From the NCBI RefSeq assembly GCF_014144855.1, contig NZ_JAALDN010000154.1, forward strand, positions 1-34,659: a stretch of DNA of 34,659 bases. Reading direction: 5' to 3'. The notes beneath the pieces are model-generated. The model was given only the letters and a program-made list of their open reading frames with translations. It made no database searches and was not told the origin of the DNA. The DNA comes from Dietzia maris (GTDB lineage: Bacteria > Actinomycetota > Actinomycetes > Mycobacteriales > Mycobacteriaceae). Within the stretch, counting starts at the first letter, position 1. Each line of letters starts with the position of its first letter. Shown here one piece after another: positions 8,370-16,647 of this stretch. Made by a program: the position numbers and the translations under genes.

Positions 8370-9329
8370 TCAGACCGCCGCGGTCGCGGCGCGGGAGAAG
8401 TCGCTCGGCCCGGTGATCGCCCGGTAGGCGTAGACCGAGGCGAGTGTGGTGACCGGAATCGCCACGAACAGGCCGACGAGCAGTGCCAGCGCGCCCACCA
8501 CGAGGATGAGGACGTTGAGGAGGGCGAGTGCGAAGAGGTTGCCGGCGTCCGACTTGATCGCGTTGAAGCTCGAGACGATCGCGTCGGTGGCGGTCATGTT
8601 GCGGTCGACGACGAAGTACTGCGTCCAGTACAGGAAGAACGCCACGACGAACGCGCCGATGATGAAGCCGATGAGCCCGACGAACGTCGCGATCCCGACG
8701 AGGATCGCCGCGACGACGAACCAGCCGAAGTTGTGCAGTTTGAAGAAGTCGCCGATAGCGGGCCTGTGTCCGTCCACCTCGAGCAGGGCGCCGCGCAGGA
8801 TGAACGCCTGGAACAGCAGTCCGACGACGAAGGAGATGATCTGGGCCGAGAACACCACCGCGAGAGACTCGGAGTTCGCGAGCTGCCCCGCGATACTGCC
8901 GACCACCACGCTCGCCAGGGTGATGAGAACCCAGGGCAGCGGGTTGTTCTTGAACAGCTGCCAGCCGGCACTGACCGCGTCGGTCGCGGACACCTTGCCC
9001 GTCATGACCGGGCCGCCGCCCGGACCGCTCTGCCCGTACGCACCGCCGTAGGCGGGATCGCCGAAGTACTGGTGGCCATAATTCTGCTGCCCGTAACCCT
9101 GCTGTCCGTATCCCTGGCCGGGGTAGGGCTCGTGACCTTGACCCTGACCGGGGTAGGGCTCCTGACCGTAACCCTGCCCCGGGTAGGGTTCCTGACCCTG
9201 CGTCGGGCCGTAATTCTGGTTCCCGTGGCCCTGTTCCCCGTAACCCCGGCCCCAGTTCGGCTCGCCCGGGCCGGAGTTGGACGGATCGTTCGGGAAGCCG
9301 TCCCCTGACGGGGTACCTCCGGTAGTCAT
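8370..9329 (-). CDS. Membrane protein with a glycine/tyrosine/glutamine-rich repeat N-terminus
   Basis: 319 residues from ATG 9329 with GGAGA upstream. Residues 1-105 are low complexity, with an imperfect repeat of about 10 residues built on [10 protein letters not shown], then [13 protein letters not shown]. Residues about 125-305 carry around five hydrophobic segments ([69 protein letters not shown]). Similar proteins with a disordered Gly/Tyr/Pro/Gln head and a multi-helix membrane domain are common in Actinobacteria and lack a defined function. No enzymatic motif is visible. A tandem-repeat head of this kind may vary in length between strains. Confidence 0.8.
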   Translation of the reverse strand: MTTGGTPSGDGFPNDPSNSGPGEPNWGRGYGEQGHGNQNYGPTQGQEPYPGQGYGQEPYPGQGQGHEPYPGQGYGQQGYGQQNYGHQYFGDPAYGGAYGQSGPGGGPVMTGKVSATDAVSAGWQLFKNNPLPWVLITLASVVVGSIAGQLANSESLAVVFSAQIISFVVGLLFQAFILRGALLEVDGHRPAIGDFFKLHNFGWFVVAAILVGIATFVGLIGFIIGAFVVAFFLYWTQYFVVDRNMTATDAIVSSFNAIKSDAGNLFALALLNVLILVVGALALLVGLFVAIPVTTLASVYAYRAITGPSDFSRAATAAV

Positions 9330-9452
9330 GACGTCTCCAGATCGCTAGGTGCGCCGCGAAGGATTTCCCCGGCTCTACATACGAACCTAGTGCCGGGGAG
9401 TGTTTTGCGGGAGGGGCAACTCGCCGCGCGCCCGCAACCGGAAGAGACGACA

Positions 9453-9483
9453 GGGCCCCGCTGACGCGCGGTCAGCGGGGCCC
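9453..9483 (-). terminator. Terminator of the ahpC-ahpD operon
   Basis: Perfect 13-bp stem GGGCCCCGCTGAC / GTCAGCGGGGCCC with a GCGCG loop, 24 bp after the ahpD stop on the minus strand and followed there by TGTCGTCTCTTCC, a T-rich run. Confidence 0.8.
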
Positions 9484-9507
9484 GTGTTCACCGGGGGAGG
9501 GTGAGGA

Positions 9508-10032
9508 TCAGATGTTTGCGTCGATCTCGACGGCCTGTGCGACGCCGGCGACGGTGCCGGCGATCTTCACCGCCTCCCAGGCCTGCTCCTTGGTGATGCC
9601 CTCCTTGCGGATGACGGCATCGTGAGCGGCAGTACAGTTCTCGCAGCCGTTGATCGTGGAGACGGCCATCGACCACAGCTCGAAGTCGGCCTTCTCCACG
9701 CCCGGGTTGGCGATGATGTTCATCCGCAGGCCCATGCGGACCTGGGTGTAGTCATCGCCCAGGAACTCCTTGGCGCGGTAGGCCACGTTGTTCATCCCCA
9801 TGATCGAGGCGGCGCCGAGGGCGGCGTTGAACGCCTCGTCCGACAGGTGCTGGCGGGCCTCGTCCGCGATCTCTGACAGGACGGTCGCCGACTTGGTCGC
9901 AGCGGCGGTGGCGAGGAACGTCCCCCAGAGCTGCTGCTGGTTCAGCTCGGTGGATCGCGCGAGCGAACCCAGGTTCAGCTTGAGATCCTTGGCGAACTCG
10001 GGGAGTCCGGACTTCAGGTTCTCAATGCTCAC
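9508..10032 (-). CDS. ahpD: Alkyl hydroperoxide reductase AhpD
   Basis: 174 residues. In mycobacteria AhpD is the thiol-disulfide partner that keeps AhpC reduced (with lipoamide and dihydrolipoamide acyltransferase and dehydrogenase) and also has weak peroxidase activity. The redox centre [13 protein letters not shown] is intact, with Cys130, Cys133 and His137. Other family blocks are KDLKLNLGS 15-23 and [12 protein letters not shown] about 100-111. The start is GTG 10032; the frame stays open upstream but runs through ahpC. GTG overlaps the ahpC stop as GTGA, giving a 4-nt overlap and coupled translation. A terminator follows. Confidence 0.96.
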   Translation of the reverse strand: MSIENLKSGLPEFAKDLKLNLGSLARSTELNQQQLWGTFLATAAATKSATVLSEIADEARQHLSDEAFNAALGAASIMGMNNVAYRAKEFLGDDYTQVRMGLRMNIIANPGVEKADFELWSMAVSTINGCENCTAAHDAVIRKEGITKEQAWEAVKIAGTVAGVAQAVEIDANI

Positions 10033-10625
10033 TTGATGCCCTCCTGCAGCATGTCCATCTTGTTGATGTTCTTCGTCGGGTCGTTCTTCTGCCAGTTGCA
10101 GGCGCAGACCTCGGACGACTGGAGGGCGTCGAGGACGCGGAGAACCTCGTCCACGTTGCGGCCGACAGCGTCCGGGGTGACCGAGACGAACTGGATGACG
10201 TTGTCCGGGTCGACGATGAAGGTGGCACGATCTGCGACACCGTCGGCGTTCTCCACGCCGAGAGCGCGGATGAGCTCGTGCTTGATGTCCGACAGCAGCG
10301 GGAACGGCACGGTCTTGAGCTCGTCGTTGGTCGCACGCCAGTTGAAGTGCGCGAACTCGTTGTCGATGGAGCCGCCGAGGATCTGCGTGTCGCGGTCCTG
10401 GAAGTCCTCGTCGAGCTTGCCGAACGCGGCGATCTCCGTGGGGCAGACGAAGGTGAAGTCCTTCGGGTAGAAGAAGATCACGCGCCACTTGCCCTCGTAG
10501 GACTGGTTGGTGACGGTCTCGAAGTAGTCCTCCGGCTGCTGGGCATTGACCGCCTGCAGGTCACCGCCCTTGAGTGCGGTGAGTTCGAAGTCGGGGAACT
10601 GGTCGCCGATGGTGAGAATAGCCAT
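10029..10625 (-). CDS. ahpC: Peroxiredoxin / alkyl hydroperoxide reductase AhpC
   Basis: 198-residue 2-Cys peroxiredoxin that reduces organic peroxides, hydrogen peroxide and peroxynitrite. Peroxidatic Cys61 lies in FTFVCPTEI; Cys174 and Cys176 (EVCACNWQ) complete the three-cysteine arrangement, at the same numbers as in M. tuberculosis AhpC. Start ATG 10625 has AGGAGG 7 bp upstream. The open frame continues to 10733 but only through the promoter region. First gene of the ahpC-ahpD operon, divergent from oxyR, with repeated sequence elements between them, so peroxide-inducible control by OxyR is expected. Confidence 0.97.
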   Translation of the reverse strand: MAILTIGDQFPDFELTALKGGDLQAVNAQQPEDYFETVTNQSYEGKWRVIFFYPKDFTFVCPTEIAAFGKLDEDFQDRDTQILGGSIDNEFAHFNWRATNDELKTVPFPLLSDIKHELIRALGVENADGVADRATFIVDPDNVIQFVSVTPDAVGRNVDEVLRVLDALQSSEVCACNWQKNDPTKNINKMDMLQEGIK

Positions 10626-10668
10626 GTGATCCTCCTGAGGATGTGCCTGTGTCGGACGGACGAACCCG

Positions 10669-10697
10669 ACTATGCCCCACTTCCTATGAGAGGTAAA
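10669..10697 (-). promoter_or_regulatory. Candidate ahpC promoter
   Basis: Minus strand: -35 TTTACC (10692-10697), 17-bp spacer, -10 CATAGT (10669-10674), each 4 of 6 to consensus. The -35 sits inside the repeat cluster likely bound by OxyR, as expected for an activated promoter. Confidence 0.45.
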
Positions 10698-10724
10698 GTC
10701 GATGAGAGGTAGATCACTCATAGG
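10683..10724. promoter_or_regulatory. Probable OxyR operator cluster between ahpC and oxyR
   Basis: ATGAGAGGTA occurs twice as a direct repeat (10686-10695, 10702-10711; 16-bp period). CCTATGAG (10683-10690) and CTCATAGG (10717-10724) form a perfect 8-bp inverted repeat around it. A further GTCGATGAG (10698-10706) is matched by CTCATCGAC (10769-10777) right before the oxyR ATG, which could allow looping or autoregulation. LysR-type regulators bind spaced inverted half-sites like these; that OxyR binds here is inference from context. Confidence 0.6.
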
Positions 10725-10740
10725 GTTGTGCAAATAATCA

Positions 10741-10770
10741 TCGACTTCTGGTTATCGCCGGGCATAGACT
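10741..10770 (+). promoter_or_regulatory. Leaderless oxyR promoter
   Basis: -35-like TCGACT (10741-10746), 18-bp spacer, -10 TAGACT (10765-10770), then 7 nt and the oxyR ATG. No Shine-Dalgarno sequence precedes the ATG, so the transcript probably begins at or next to the start codon. Confidence 0.5.
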
Positions 10771-10777
10771 CATCGAC

Positions 10778-11713
10778 ATGGCCGATCATCGGTTCGTTCC
10801 GAGTCTCATGCAGCTCCGGGTGTTCCTCGCGGTGGCGGAGCGGCTGCACTTTCGTAGCGCCGCGGAGGACCTCGGCATGAGCCAGCCCTCGCTGTCCCAG
10901 GCCCTGGCGACGCTGGAGGACGGGCTCGGTCTCCACCTGGTCGAGCGCAGCACCCGCTCCGTCCTCGTCACCCCCGCGGGTCACCGGCTCCTGCCGTACG
11001 CCCGGGCCGCGGTGACCGCGATGGACGCGGTGGCGGACGCGGCGGCGGGAAGCGACGGGCCGTTGTTCGGCTCGCTGCGCATCGGGGTCATCCCGACGGT
11101 GGCTCCCTATCTCTTGCCCGGGCTGCTGCCCGCACTGGGGGAGCGGTTCCCGGACCTGCGACCGAGGGTCGTCGAGGATCAGACGGCCAGGCTCCTGGAC
11201 GGACTCCGGAGCGGCGTGATCGACCTGGCGATCATGGCCGTCCCCACGGACGCTGTGGGGGTGGCCGCCACGCCGCTGTACAGCGAGCCCTTCGCGCTCC
11301 TCGTGCCCGCGGATCACGAACTCGCGGGCAGAGAGGGGTTGCCCTTGGAGATCCTCGTCGACCAACCGCTGTTGATGCTCGACGAGGGGCACTGTCTGCG
11401 CGAACAGACGGTGGAACTGTGCCGCCGGGTGTCCGCCCCCGTGTTGGGCAGAGGGGAGTCCCGAGCCGCATCGCTGACCACCGCGGTTCGGTGTGTGGCG
11501 GGTGGTCTGGGCGTGACGCTCGTCCCCGAGTCCGCGGTCGGTCCCGAGACCCGGGATCCGGGGATCGCGGTCGCGAGGTTCGCTGATCCCGTCCCGGGCC
11601 GCACGATCGGATTGGTACTGCGCAGCGCCACCGCGGGAGCGGAAGCCTACGGCGAGTTCGGCAGAGTCGTCGCCGAGGTGGCCGTAGACCAGTTCGACGC
11701 GGCCCCGGTGTGA
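10778..11713 (+). CDS. oxyR: Hydrogen-peroxide-sensing LysR-family regulator OxyR
   Basis: 311 residues. N-terminal LysR HTH: MQLRVFLAVAERLHFRSAA, then MSQPSLSQALATLEDGLG. The C-terminal effector domain contains EGHCLREQTVELC, with Cys206 and Cys215 nine residues apart, the same spacing as the redox pair Cys199/Cys208 of E. coli OxyR. This and the divergent ahpC-ahpD operon identify it as OxyR rather than a generic LysR protein. It is expected to form a disulfide on peroxide exposure and activate ahpC. Unlike the broken oxyR of M. tuberculosis, this reading frame is intact. Confidence 0.93.
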   Translation: MADHRFVPSLMQLRVFLAVAERLHFRSAAEDLGMSQPSLSQALATLEDGLGLHLVERSTRSVLVTPAGHRLLPYARAAVTAMDAVADAAAGSDGPLFGSLRIGVIPTVAPYLLPGLLPALGERFPDLRPRVVEDQTARLLDGLRSGVIDLAIMAVPTDAVGVAATPLYSEPFALLVPADHELAGREGLPLEILVDQPLLMLDEGHCLREQTVELCRRVSAPVLGRGESRAASLTTAVRCVAGGLGVTLVPESAVGPETRDPGIAVARFADPVPGRTIGLVLRSATAGAEAYGEFGRVVAEVAVDQFDAAPV

Positions 11714-11733
11714 CGAGTCCTCAGCTCACGTCC

Positions 11734-12681
11734 TCAGGTCACTAGATCGCCCACGGGGGACGCCAGGTCCTCCAGTGTGTCGACGGCGGCGAGGAATCTC
11801 GACCTGAGGCGCTGTGTGCGCTCCGTCCACTTCTTCTGGAACGCGACGAACTCGGCCCGACCCTCGCTGGTCTCCACCCGGATCGGTCGGAGCCCCCAGG
11901 AGGACAGATCGTAGGGGGAGGACCGCATGTCCACCTCCCGCGCGTCGAATGCCGCCGCGAGGGAGTCCAAGAGTAGTTCCCCCGGTGCTCCCGCCTCCAC
12001 CGTCGCGGTGTGGGCGTAGATGTCCATTCCGGCGTGGAGACAGGCAGGCTGCTCCAGTCGGAGTTGGTCGTCCCGGGTCAGCGAATCCTGGTTTCGGGGG
12101 ACGGCGGCATCGGTGAAGAAGCGGAAAGCGTCGAAGTGCGTGCACCGCAGGCGGGAACCTCGGACGACCTCGTCGATCCGCTCGTGTGGGAGCCGCAGGG
12201 GTACCCGGCCGTGCCGGACGTCCCCCTGTCCGGTCTCGTACAGCATCGCCCATTCGTGCAGACCGAAGCATCCGGTGGCGCCCCGGCGGGACGCGGTGGA
12301 CGCGATCACGTCACGTGCCCGTGTGATCCTGCCGCCGGCGCGTCGCCACACCGAGGGTGCGTCGACCACGAGCCCCTCCCGGCCGGCCACACTCTCCCGG
12401 CGGTAGTGGCGCCAGTCCTGACGTTCGGTCAGGTGGGCGCTCTCCAGTAGGACACCCGGGCCCGGGTGCCACCGTCGGACGGTGGCGACGCTGGTGCGGT
12501 AGTAGGTGAAGAGGAAGTCGACGACCGGGTGTTGCTCGCCCCTGCGACGACGCTCCAGGTGGTCGGTGGTGAGACGGTCGACCCTGTCGTGGTGTCGCTG
12601 TTCGCGAAGGCGCCAGAGTTCTTCGGGAACGACGACCGGGGCACCGTCCCGATGACGGTCCCGTCGACGCGCGGAGGTCAC
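11734..12681 (-). CDS. Conserved actinobacterial protein usually annotated as 3-methyladenine DNA glycosylase
   Basis: 315 residues from GTG 12681. Blocks I recognise from this family are HPVVDFLFTYYRTS, RRWHPGPGVLLE, TGCFGLHEWAMLY, RCTHFDAFRFF, LEQPACLHAGMDIY and VDMRSSPYDLSSWGLRPI. Members are commonly labelled 3-methyladenine DNA glycosylase, but I see no helix-hairpin-helix or other established glycosylase signature, so the activity is unproven. The conserved His, Cys, Glu and Asp residues point to an enzyme, possibly metal-binding. The start codon overlaps the helicase stop (GTGA, 4 nt), so the two are translated together. The same frame stays open for 788 codons through the helicase gene, a GC-rich artefact. 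Confidence 0.75.
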   Translation of the reverse strand: MTSARRRDRHRDGAPVVVPEELWRLREQRHHDRVDRLTTDHLERRRRGEQHPVVDFLFTYYRTSVATVRRWHPGPGVLLESAHLTERQDWRHYRRESVAGREGLVVDAPSVWRRAGGRITRARDVIASTASRRGATGCFGLHEWAMLYETGQGDVRHGRVPLRLPHERIDEVVRGSRLRCTHFDAFRFFTDAAVPRNQDSLTRDDQLRLEQPACLHAGMDIYAHTATVEAGAPGELLLDSLAAAFDAREVDMRSSPYDLSSWGLRPIRVETSEGRAEFVAFQKKWTERTQRLRSRFLAAVDTLEDLASPVGDLVT

Positions 12682-13964
12682 GAGCGCTTCTTCCGTTTGG
12701 GGCGGTGAACCCGGGACTGCGTCGGACGTCGGGGTTGCGAGGGGCGGCGGGACCGCTCCGGCGGTGCGGGTGCCCTGCGGGCACGTGGCAGGACGATCTC
12801 CGGGCCGAACAGCGCGTCGATGACCCGCTCCGTGTCGGACCGGGAGGTGTCGACGATCTCGACCGTCATACCGGCCGAACGTGCCTGGTCGGCGACCTTG
12901 GCGACCTCGAAGGGACGGAGAACCGCGGCGACGACGCCGGCCCGGGCGTCGCCTCGACCGGTTCTCCCGGAGCGGTGGACGAGGTCGTCCATCGAGTGCG
13001 GTGGGCCCACGTGCACCACGTGTCCGATGCTGTCGATGTCGAGGCCCCGCCCCGCCAGGTCGGTGCTCACCAGGACCCTCACCGCGCCCGATGCCAGATC
13101 GGCGAACGCGGCCGCCCGGCGGGTGGGGGAGGCGGACCCCGCGACCCCGGCAGCGGTGACGCCGGTGTCGGCGATTGCCGAACGCAGGGGCTCCACGGCG
13201 TCCCGTCTGGGGACGAAGAACAGGCCACGGGTGCACCGTGCCGCCAGGCGGACCACCAGACGGTCCGGGTCCGGGGTCGAGAGCACCACCAGTCGACGAG
13301 GTGCCCCGGCCGCCTCGGAGTCGCCGCGGGTGGGGGCCGACGACGGGAGCGGTGAGTGCTCCACGCGGTGCACCCGGAGTCCCGGGCGTGTGCGTTCCAG
13401 AATCGACTCGATGTCGTCGTCGGCCGTGGCGGTGGTCGCCACGAGGCCCGCGCCGACGCAGTCGGCGAGAAGGGCCTCTGTCTGCTCGGCGAAGGACGGA
13501 CCCAGCAGTTGATCGGCTTCGTCGAGCACCACCAGGTCCACACCGTCCAGGGACAGGGCCGAGGCGCGCACCAGGTCGGCGAGACGCCCGGGGGTCCCGA
13601 CGGCCACGTCGACCGGAGCTATGAGCGCGCGCCGGTCCCGTTTGAGGGGTTGTCCCCCGACGAACGAGGCGATCTTCAGCCCGGCGCCCGCGCCCACCGC
13701 GGCGAGGACCTCGGCGTTCTGCTCGGCCAGTTCGCGAGTGGGGGCGACGACCAGGGCGCGGGGCCGGCCGGTCAGGCTCGGCGACCCGGCGAGGCGGTGG
13801 GCCACCGCGATGGCGAACACCAACGTCTTGCCCGATCCGGTGGGGGCGACGGCCAGGAGGTTCGCGCCCCCGACGGCATCCGCGAGGGCGGCGGCCTGGA
13901 TCGGGGTGGGCGTCCCCGGAACCAGACCCGACACGGCGTGCCGGATCGGGACCGCGACTCCCAA
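12678..13964 (-). CDS. DEAD-box RNA helicase
   Basis: 428 residues. Motifs in order: Q motif PTPIQ (19-23), Walker A APTGSGKT (40-47), PTRELAEQ (75-82), GTPGR (123-127), DEAD within VVLDEADQLL (148-151), motif III as TAT in VATTATADD instead of the usual SAT, and HRSGRTGRG (330-338). The C-terminus is basic (RVHRPKRKKRS), probably an RNA-binding tail. The only upstream in-frame start is TTG 13964, without a properly spaced ribosome binding site, so the true N-terminus is uncertain. It lies 41 bp after gnd on the same strand and overlaps the next gene by 4 nt. Which RNA it remodels is unknown. Confidence 0.9.
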   Translation of the reverse strand: MGVAVPIRHAVSGLVPGTPTPIQAAALADAVGGANLLAVAPTGSGKTLVFAIAVAHRLAGSPSLTGRPRALVVAPTRELAEQNAEVLAAVGAGAGLKIASFVGGQPLKRDRRALIAPVDVAVGTPGRLADLVRASALSLDGVDLVVLDEADQLLGPSFAEQTEALLADCVGAGLVATTATADDDIESILERTRPGLRVHRVEHSPLPSSAPTRGDSEAAGAPRRLVVLSTPDPDRLVVRLAARCTRGLFFVPRRDAVEPLRSAIADTGVTAAGVAGSASPTRRAAAFADLASGAVRVLVSTDLAGRGLDIDSIGHVVHVGPPHSMDDLVHRSGRTGRGDARAGVVAAVLRPFEVAKVADQARSAGMTVEIVDTSRSDTERVIDALFGPEIVLPRARRAPAPPERSRRPSQPRRPTQSRVHRPKRKKRS

Positions 13965-14005
13965 CTCCTCGAGCAGGCGGCCCAGTTCCCCGGGCCGCGG
14001 GCCGG

Positions 14006-15478
14006 TCAGGCCCGCACCTCTGAACGGTCGCCGCTCCAGAGGGTGTGGTAGCTCCCCTCTCGATCGGTGCGCTGGTAGGTGTGCGCGCCGAAGAAGTCAC
14101 GCTGGCCCTGGATGAGCGCGGCCGGCAGGCGTTCGGTCCGGAGGCCGTCGTAGTAGGCCAGGGCGGCGGAGAACCCGGGTGCGGGGATCCCTGCGGTCAC
14201 CGCGGTCGTCACGACCCGGCGCCAACTGTCCACGCAGTCGGACAGGGCCTCGGCGAAGTACGGCGCGGCGAGGAGTGAGGGGAGATCGCCGTTCTCGGCG
14301 TACGCCTCGCGGATGCGGTCGAGGAACGTGGCGCGGATGATGCAACCCCCGCGCCAGATGGTGGCGAGGTCACCGCGCGCCACTTCCCAGCCGTGCTCGG
14401 CGTTGGCAGCGGTGATCTGATCGAACCCCTGGGCGTAGGCGATGACCTTGGACGCGTAGAGCGCCTTGCGCACGTCCTCCACGAAATCGGGGCCGATCCC
14501 GGCGGGAGTGGATACGGAGCCCGCGGGCAGGGCCCGACCGGCTTCGCGCTGCGGAACCGAGCTCGAGAGGGCTCGCGCGAACACCGCCTCGGCGATACCG
14601 GTGACGGGGACGCCCAGGTCGAGAGCGGACTTGACGGTCCAGCGACCGGTGCCCTTCTGCCCGGCCCGATCCACGATCACGTCCACCAGGGCGGCGCCGG
14701 TCTCGGCGTCCACCTGGGCGAGGACCTCGGCGGTGATCTCGATGAGGTAGGAGTCGAGTTCGCCTGTGTTCCATTCGCGGAATGTATCGGCCATGGCGGC
14801 CGGCTCGATCCCGGCCACGCCCCGGAGGAGATGGTAGGCCTCGCCGATGAGCTGCATGTCCGAGTATTCGATGCCGTTGTGGACCATCTTGACGAAGTGA
14901 CCCGAGCCGTCCTCGCCGACATGGGTACAGCAGGCGATCCCGTCGACCTTCGCCGAGATGTCCTCGAGCATCGGCCCGACGACCTCATAGCTGGAGGCCG
15001 GGCCGCCCGGCATGATGGACGGTCCCTCCAGGGCCCCTTCCTCGCCGCCGGAGATCCCGGCACCGATGAACCGGATTCCGCGCGCGGCCATGGCCTTCTC
15101 GCGCCGGATGGTGTCCGTGTACAGGGAGTTGCCACCATCGATGATGATGTCGCCCTCGTCGAAGGCATCGGCGAGCGCGTCGATCACTGCATCGGTCGGT
15201 GCGCCGGCCTGGACCATGACCAGTGCCCGACGGGGGGAACGCAGCGCTGCCGCGAACTCCTCGATCGTCTCGGTGCGGACGAAGTCCCCGTCATCGCCGT
15301 GCGCGCCGAGCAGTGCGTCGGTCTTCCCCGCGGAGCGGTTGTGGACGGCGACCGTGTACCCGTGCCGGGCGAAGTTGCGGGCGATGTTCGAGCCCATGAC
15401 GGCGAGACCGGTCACACCGATATCGGCGGTTCCGGCAGTGTCGGAGGTGGGCGTCGCGCCTTCGCGTTCAGTACTCAT
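14006..15478 (-). CDS. gnd: 6-phosphogluconate dehydrogenase, decarboxylating
   Basis: 490 residues, the size of the long (dimeric) form. It oxidises 6-phosphogluconate to ribulose 5-phosphate and CO2 with NADP+ in the pentose phosphate pathway. N-terminal dinucleotide fold GVTGLAVMGSN (21-31), SGGEEGA (143-149) and the catalytic block GHFVKMVHNGIEY with Lys197 and Glu204 are present. The C-terminus keeps QRDFFGAHTYQRTDREG, which contacts substrate across the dimer. Start ATG 15478 has no ribosome binding site but a TACTCT hexamer 7 nt upstream. First gene of the run gnd, helicase, glycosylase-like gene. Confidence 0.97.
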   Translation of the reverse strand: MSTEREGATPTSDTAGTADIGVTGLAVMGSNIARNFARHGYTVAVHNRSAGKTDALLGAHGDDGDFVRTETIEEFAAALRSPRRALVMVQAGAPTDAVIDALADAFDEGDIIIDGGNSLYTDTIRREKAMAARGIRFIGAGISGGEEGALEGPSIMPGGPASSYEVVGPMLEDISAKVDGIACCTHVGEDGSGHFVKMVHNGIEYSDMQLIGEAYHLLRGVAGIEPAAMADTFREWNTGELDSYLIEITAEVLAQVDAETGAALVDVIVDRAGQKGTGRWTVKSALDLGVPVTGIAEAVFARALSSSVPQREAGRALPAGSVSTPAGIGPDFVEDVRKALYASKVIAYAQGFDQITAANAEHGWEVARGDLATIWRGGCIIRATFLDRIREAYAENGDLPSLLAAPYFAEALSDCVDSWRRVVTTAVTAGIPAPGFSAALAYYDGLRTERLPAALIQGQRDFFGAHTYQRTDREGSYHTLWSGDRSEVRA

Positions 15479-15485
15479 GGTGTTC

Positions 15486-15491
15486 AGAGTA
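15486..15491 (-). promoter_or_regulatory. -10 hexamer of a probable leaderless gnd promoter
   Basis: TACTCT on the minus strand, 7 nt (GAACACC) before the gnd ATG. Confidence 0.5.
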
Positions 15492-15585
15492 GTCGACGCC
15501 CTCCGGCCGGTCGGACCTGCGGTGATGGGTACCGACACTCACCGCGTGGCTGAACACCACCTGTGTTCTTGCTGACAGATCAGAC

Positions 15586-15600
15586 GTGCACTGAGTGCAC
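15586..15600. promoter_or_regulatory. Perfect 15-bp palindrome in the gnd / FhuF-like intergenic region
   Basis: GTGCACT-G-AGTGCAC, 7-bp arms around one base, typical of a dimeric repressor site. The 297-bp gap (15479-15775) between the divergent genes also contains a smaller TGTTGTAACA palindrome near 15647. No coding sequence or RNA gene is visible in the gap. Confidence 0.45.
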
Positions 15601-15775
15601 CGTTTGGCCGAACCGGGCGAAATCCCTTGGTTACGGACGGGTGTCTGTTGTAACACTTAATACCGGCCGGATGACCTGGGCCACTGCGGATCGGGGGGTC
15701 GGATCGCGGTGCCGGGACGTACTTCGTAGGGACGGACCGGCCGTGTAGAGGAACCGACTAGGGGGAAGACCAGAC

Positions 15776-16540
15776 ATGACCGGCTCAACGCTGCCCACGC
15801 AGTTGATGGGGACACGCACCGTGTTCGACGACACGGTCGAGGCGCTCGGCGGCTTTCGCGCGGGCTATCCCAAGTTCTACTCGATCGCTGATCTGGGCAC
15901 GCAGTCGCGACGTCGGTGGGTGCCGCTTGAGCAGGCGGTCGACAGCGGGCGGGTGGAACTCATGTTCCGCAACCACTTCGCGGAGTCCGGCGATATCCGT
16001 TTCTCGACCTATCTCGTGGCGGAGGCATTCACCCACGGCGTCCTCGGCAGGGCCGTGGCCAGTTTCGTCACCATCGGCAGGGTGTGGGACACCGGCGCCG
16101 AGAACATGGCCGTGCGAACCGACATCGAGGGCGGCCTGGACTGGGCGGGCGTCCGCGACACCACCCTGAGGGTGCTGCCCGACGACCCCGTCGCGGGTTC
16201 GCCCGGCACCGTGATCCTGCCCTGCGAGCAGGCATTGGCGCAGTGGCTCGCCTGCCGGTCGCGCGCGACACTGACGACGGTGTTCGAGGGGCTGTCGGCG
16301 GTGAGCAACTGCAGTGTGGAGACGCTGTGGTCGATGGCGGGCGAGTGCGTCCTCGGCGCCGCGACGATCGTCCCCACGTTCGCGGAGACCAGTCAGGAGA
16401 CCGGCTACCGTCGCGGGCAGATGGTCCTGCAGGCTCTCCACGACTCGGGCCTGGCGGTCCGGCGACGGAGCCGGCTCCCACGCACCCCCGGTGCCGGGCC
16501 GATCCCCGTGCGGGACCGCGGTTGGCGATCGGTCCGCTGA
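15776..16540 (+). CDS. Uncharacterised protein, possibly FhuF-like (iron-reductase fold)
   Basis: 254 residues; start ATG 15776 follows AGGGGGAAG. I do not recognise it with certainty. The middle part (RFSTYLVAEAFTHGVLGRAV, then a GRVWDTGAENMAVR stretch, then VETLWSMAGECVLGAATIVP) resembles the helical part of FhuF-like ferric-siderophore reductases, where a similar LWxNxAxxLxGA segment precedes the iron-sulfur tail. The cysteine pair that ligates the [2Fe-2S] cluster in FhuF is absent: the C-terminus is RRSRLPRTPGAGPIPVRD without cysteine. If related, it is a cluster-free form. No clear iron box upstream. Expression may be controlled through the palindrome at 15586-15600. Confidence 0.6.
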   Translation: MTGSTLPTQLMGTRTVFDDTVEALGGFRAGYPKFYSIADLGTQSRRRWVPLEQAVDSGRVELMFRNHFAESGDIRFSTYLVAEAFTHGVLGRAVASFVTIGRVWDTGAENMAVRTDIEGGLDWAGVRDTTLRVLPDDPVAGSPGTVILPCEQALAQWLACRSRATLTTVFEGLSAVSNCSVETLWSMAGECVLGAATIVPTFAETSQETGYRRGQMVLQALHDSGLAVRRRSRLPRTPGAGPIPVRDRGWRSVR

Positions 16541-16647
16541 GCGTCGTAGGCGCGCTGCGCGTCGAGGGAGTCGCGACGGGCGCCCGTCCCCGCGGGTAAC
16601 GTTCCGTCCCGGACGCCCGGGCACGCCGGGCCGGGGAAAGAGGTCGG

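Noticed and set aside
11734-14100. A single 788-codon frame covering glycosylase-like and helicase genes
   Set aside because: Upstream of 12681 the translation is Arg/Gly/Pro-rich and shadows the helicase, whose real frame has all DEAD-box motifs.
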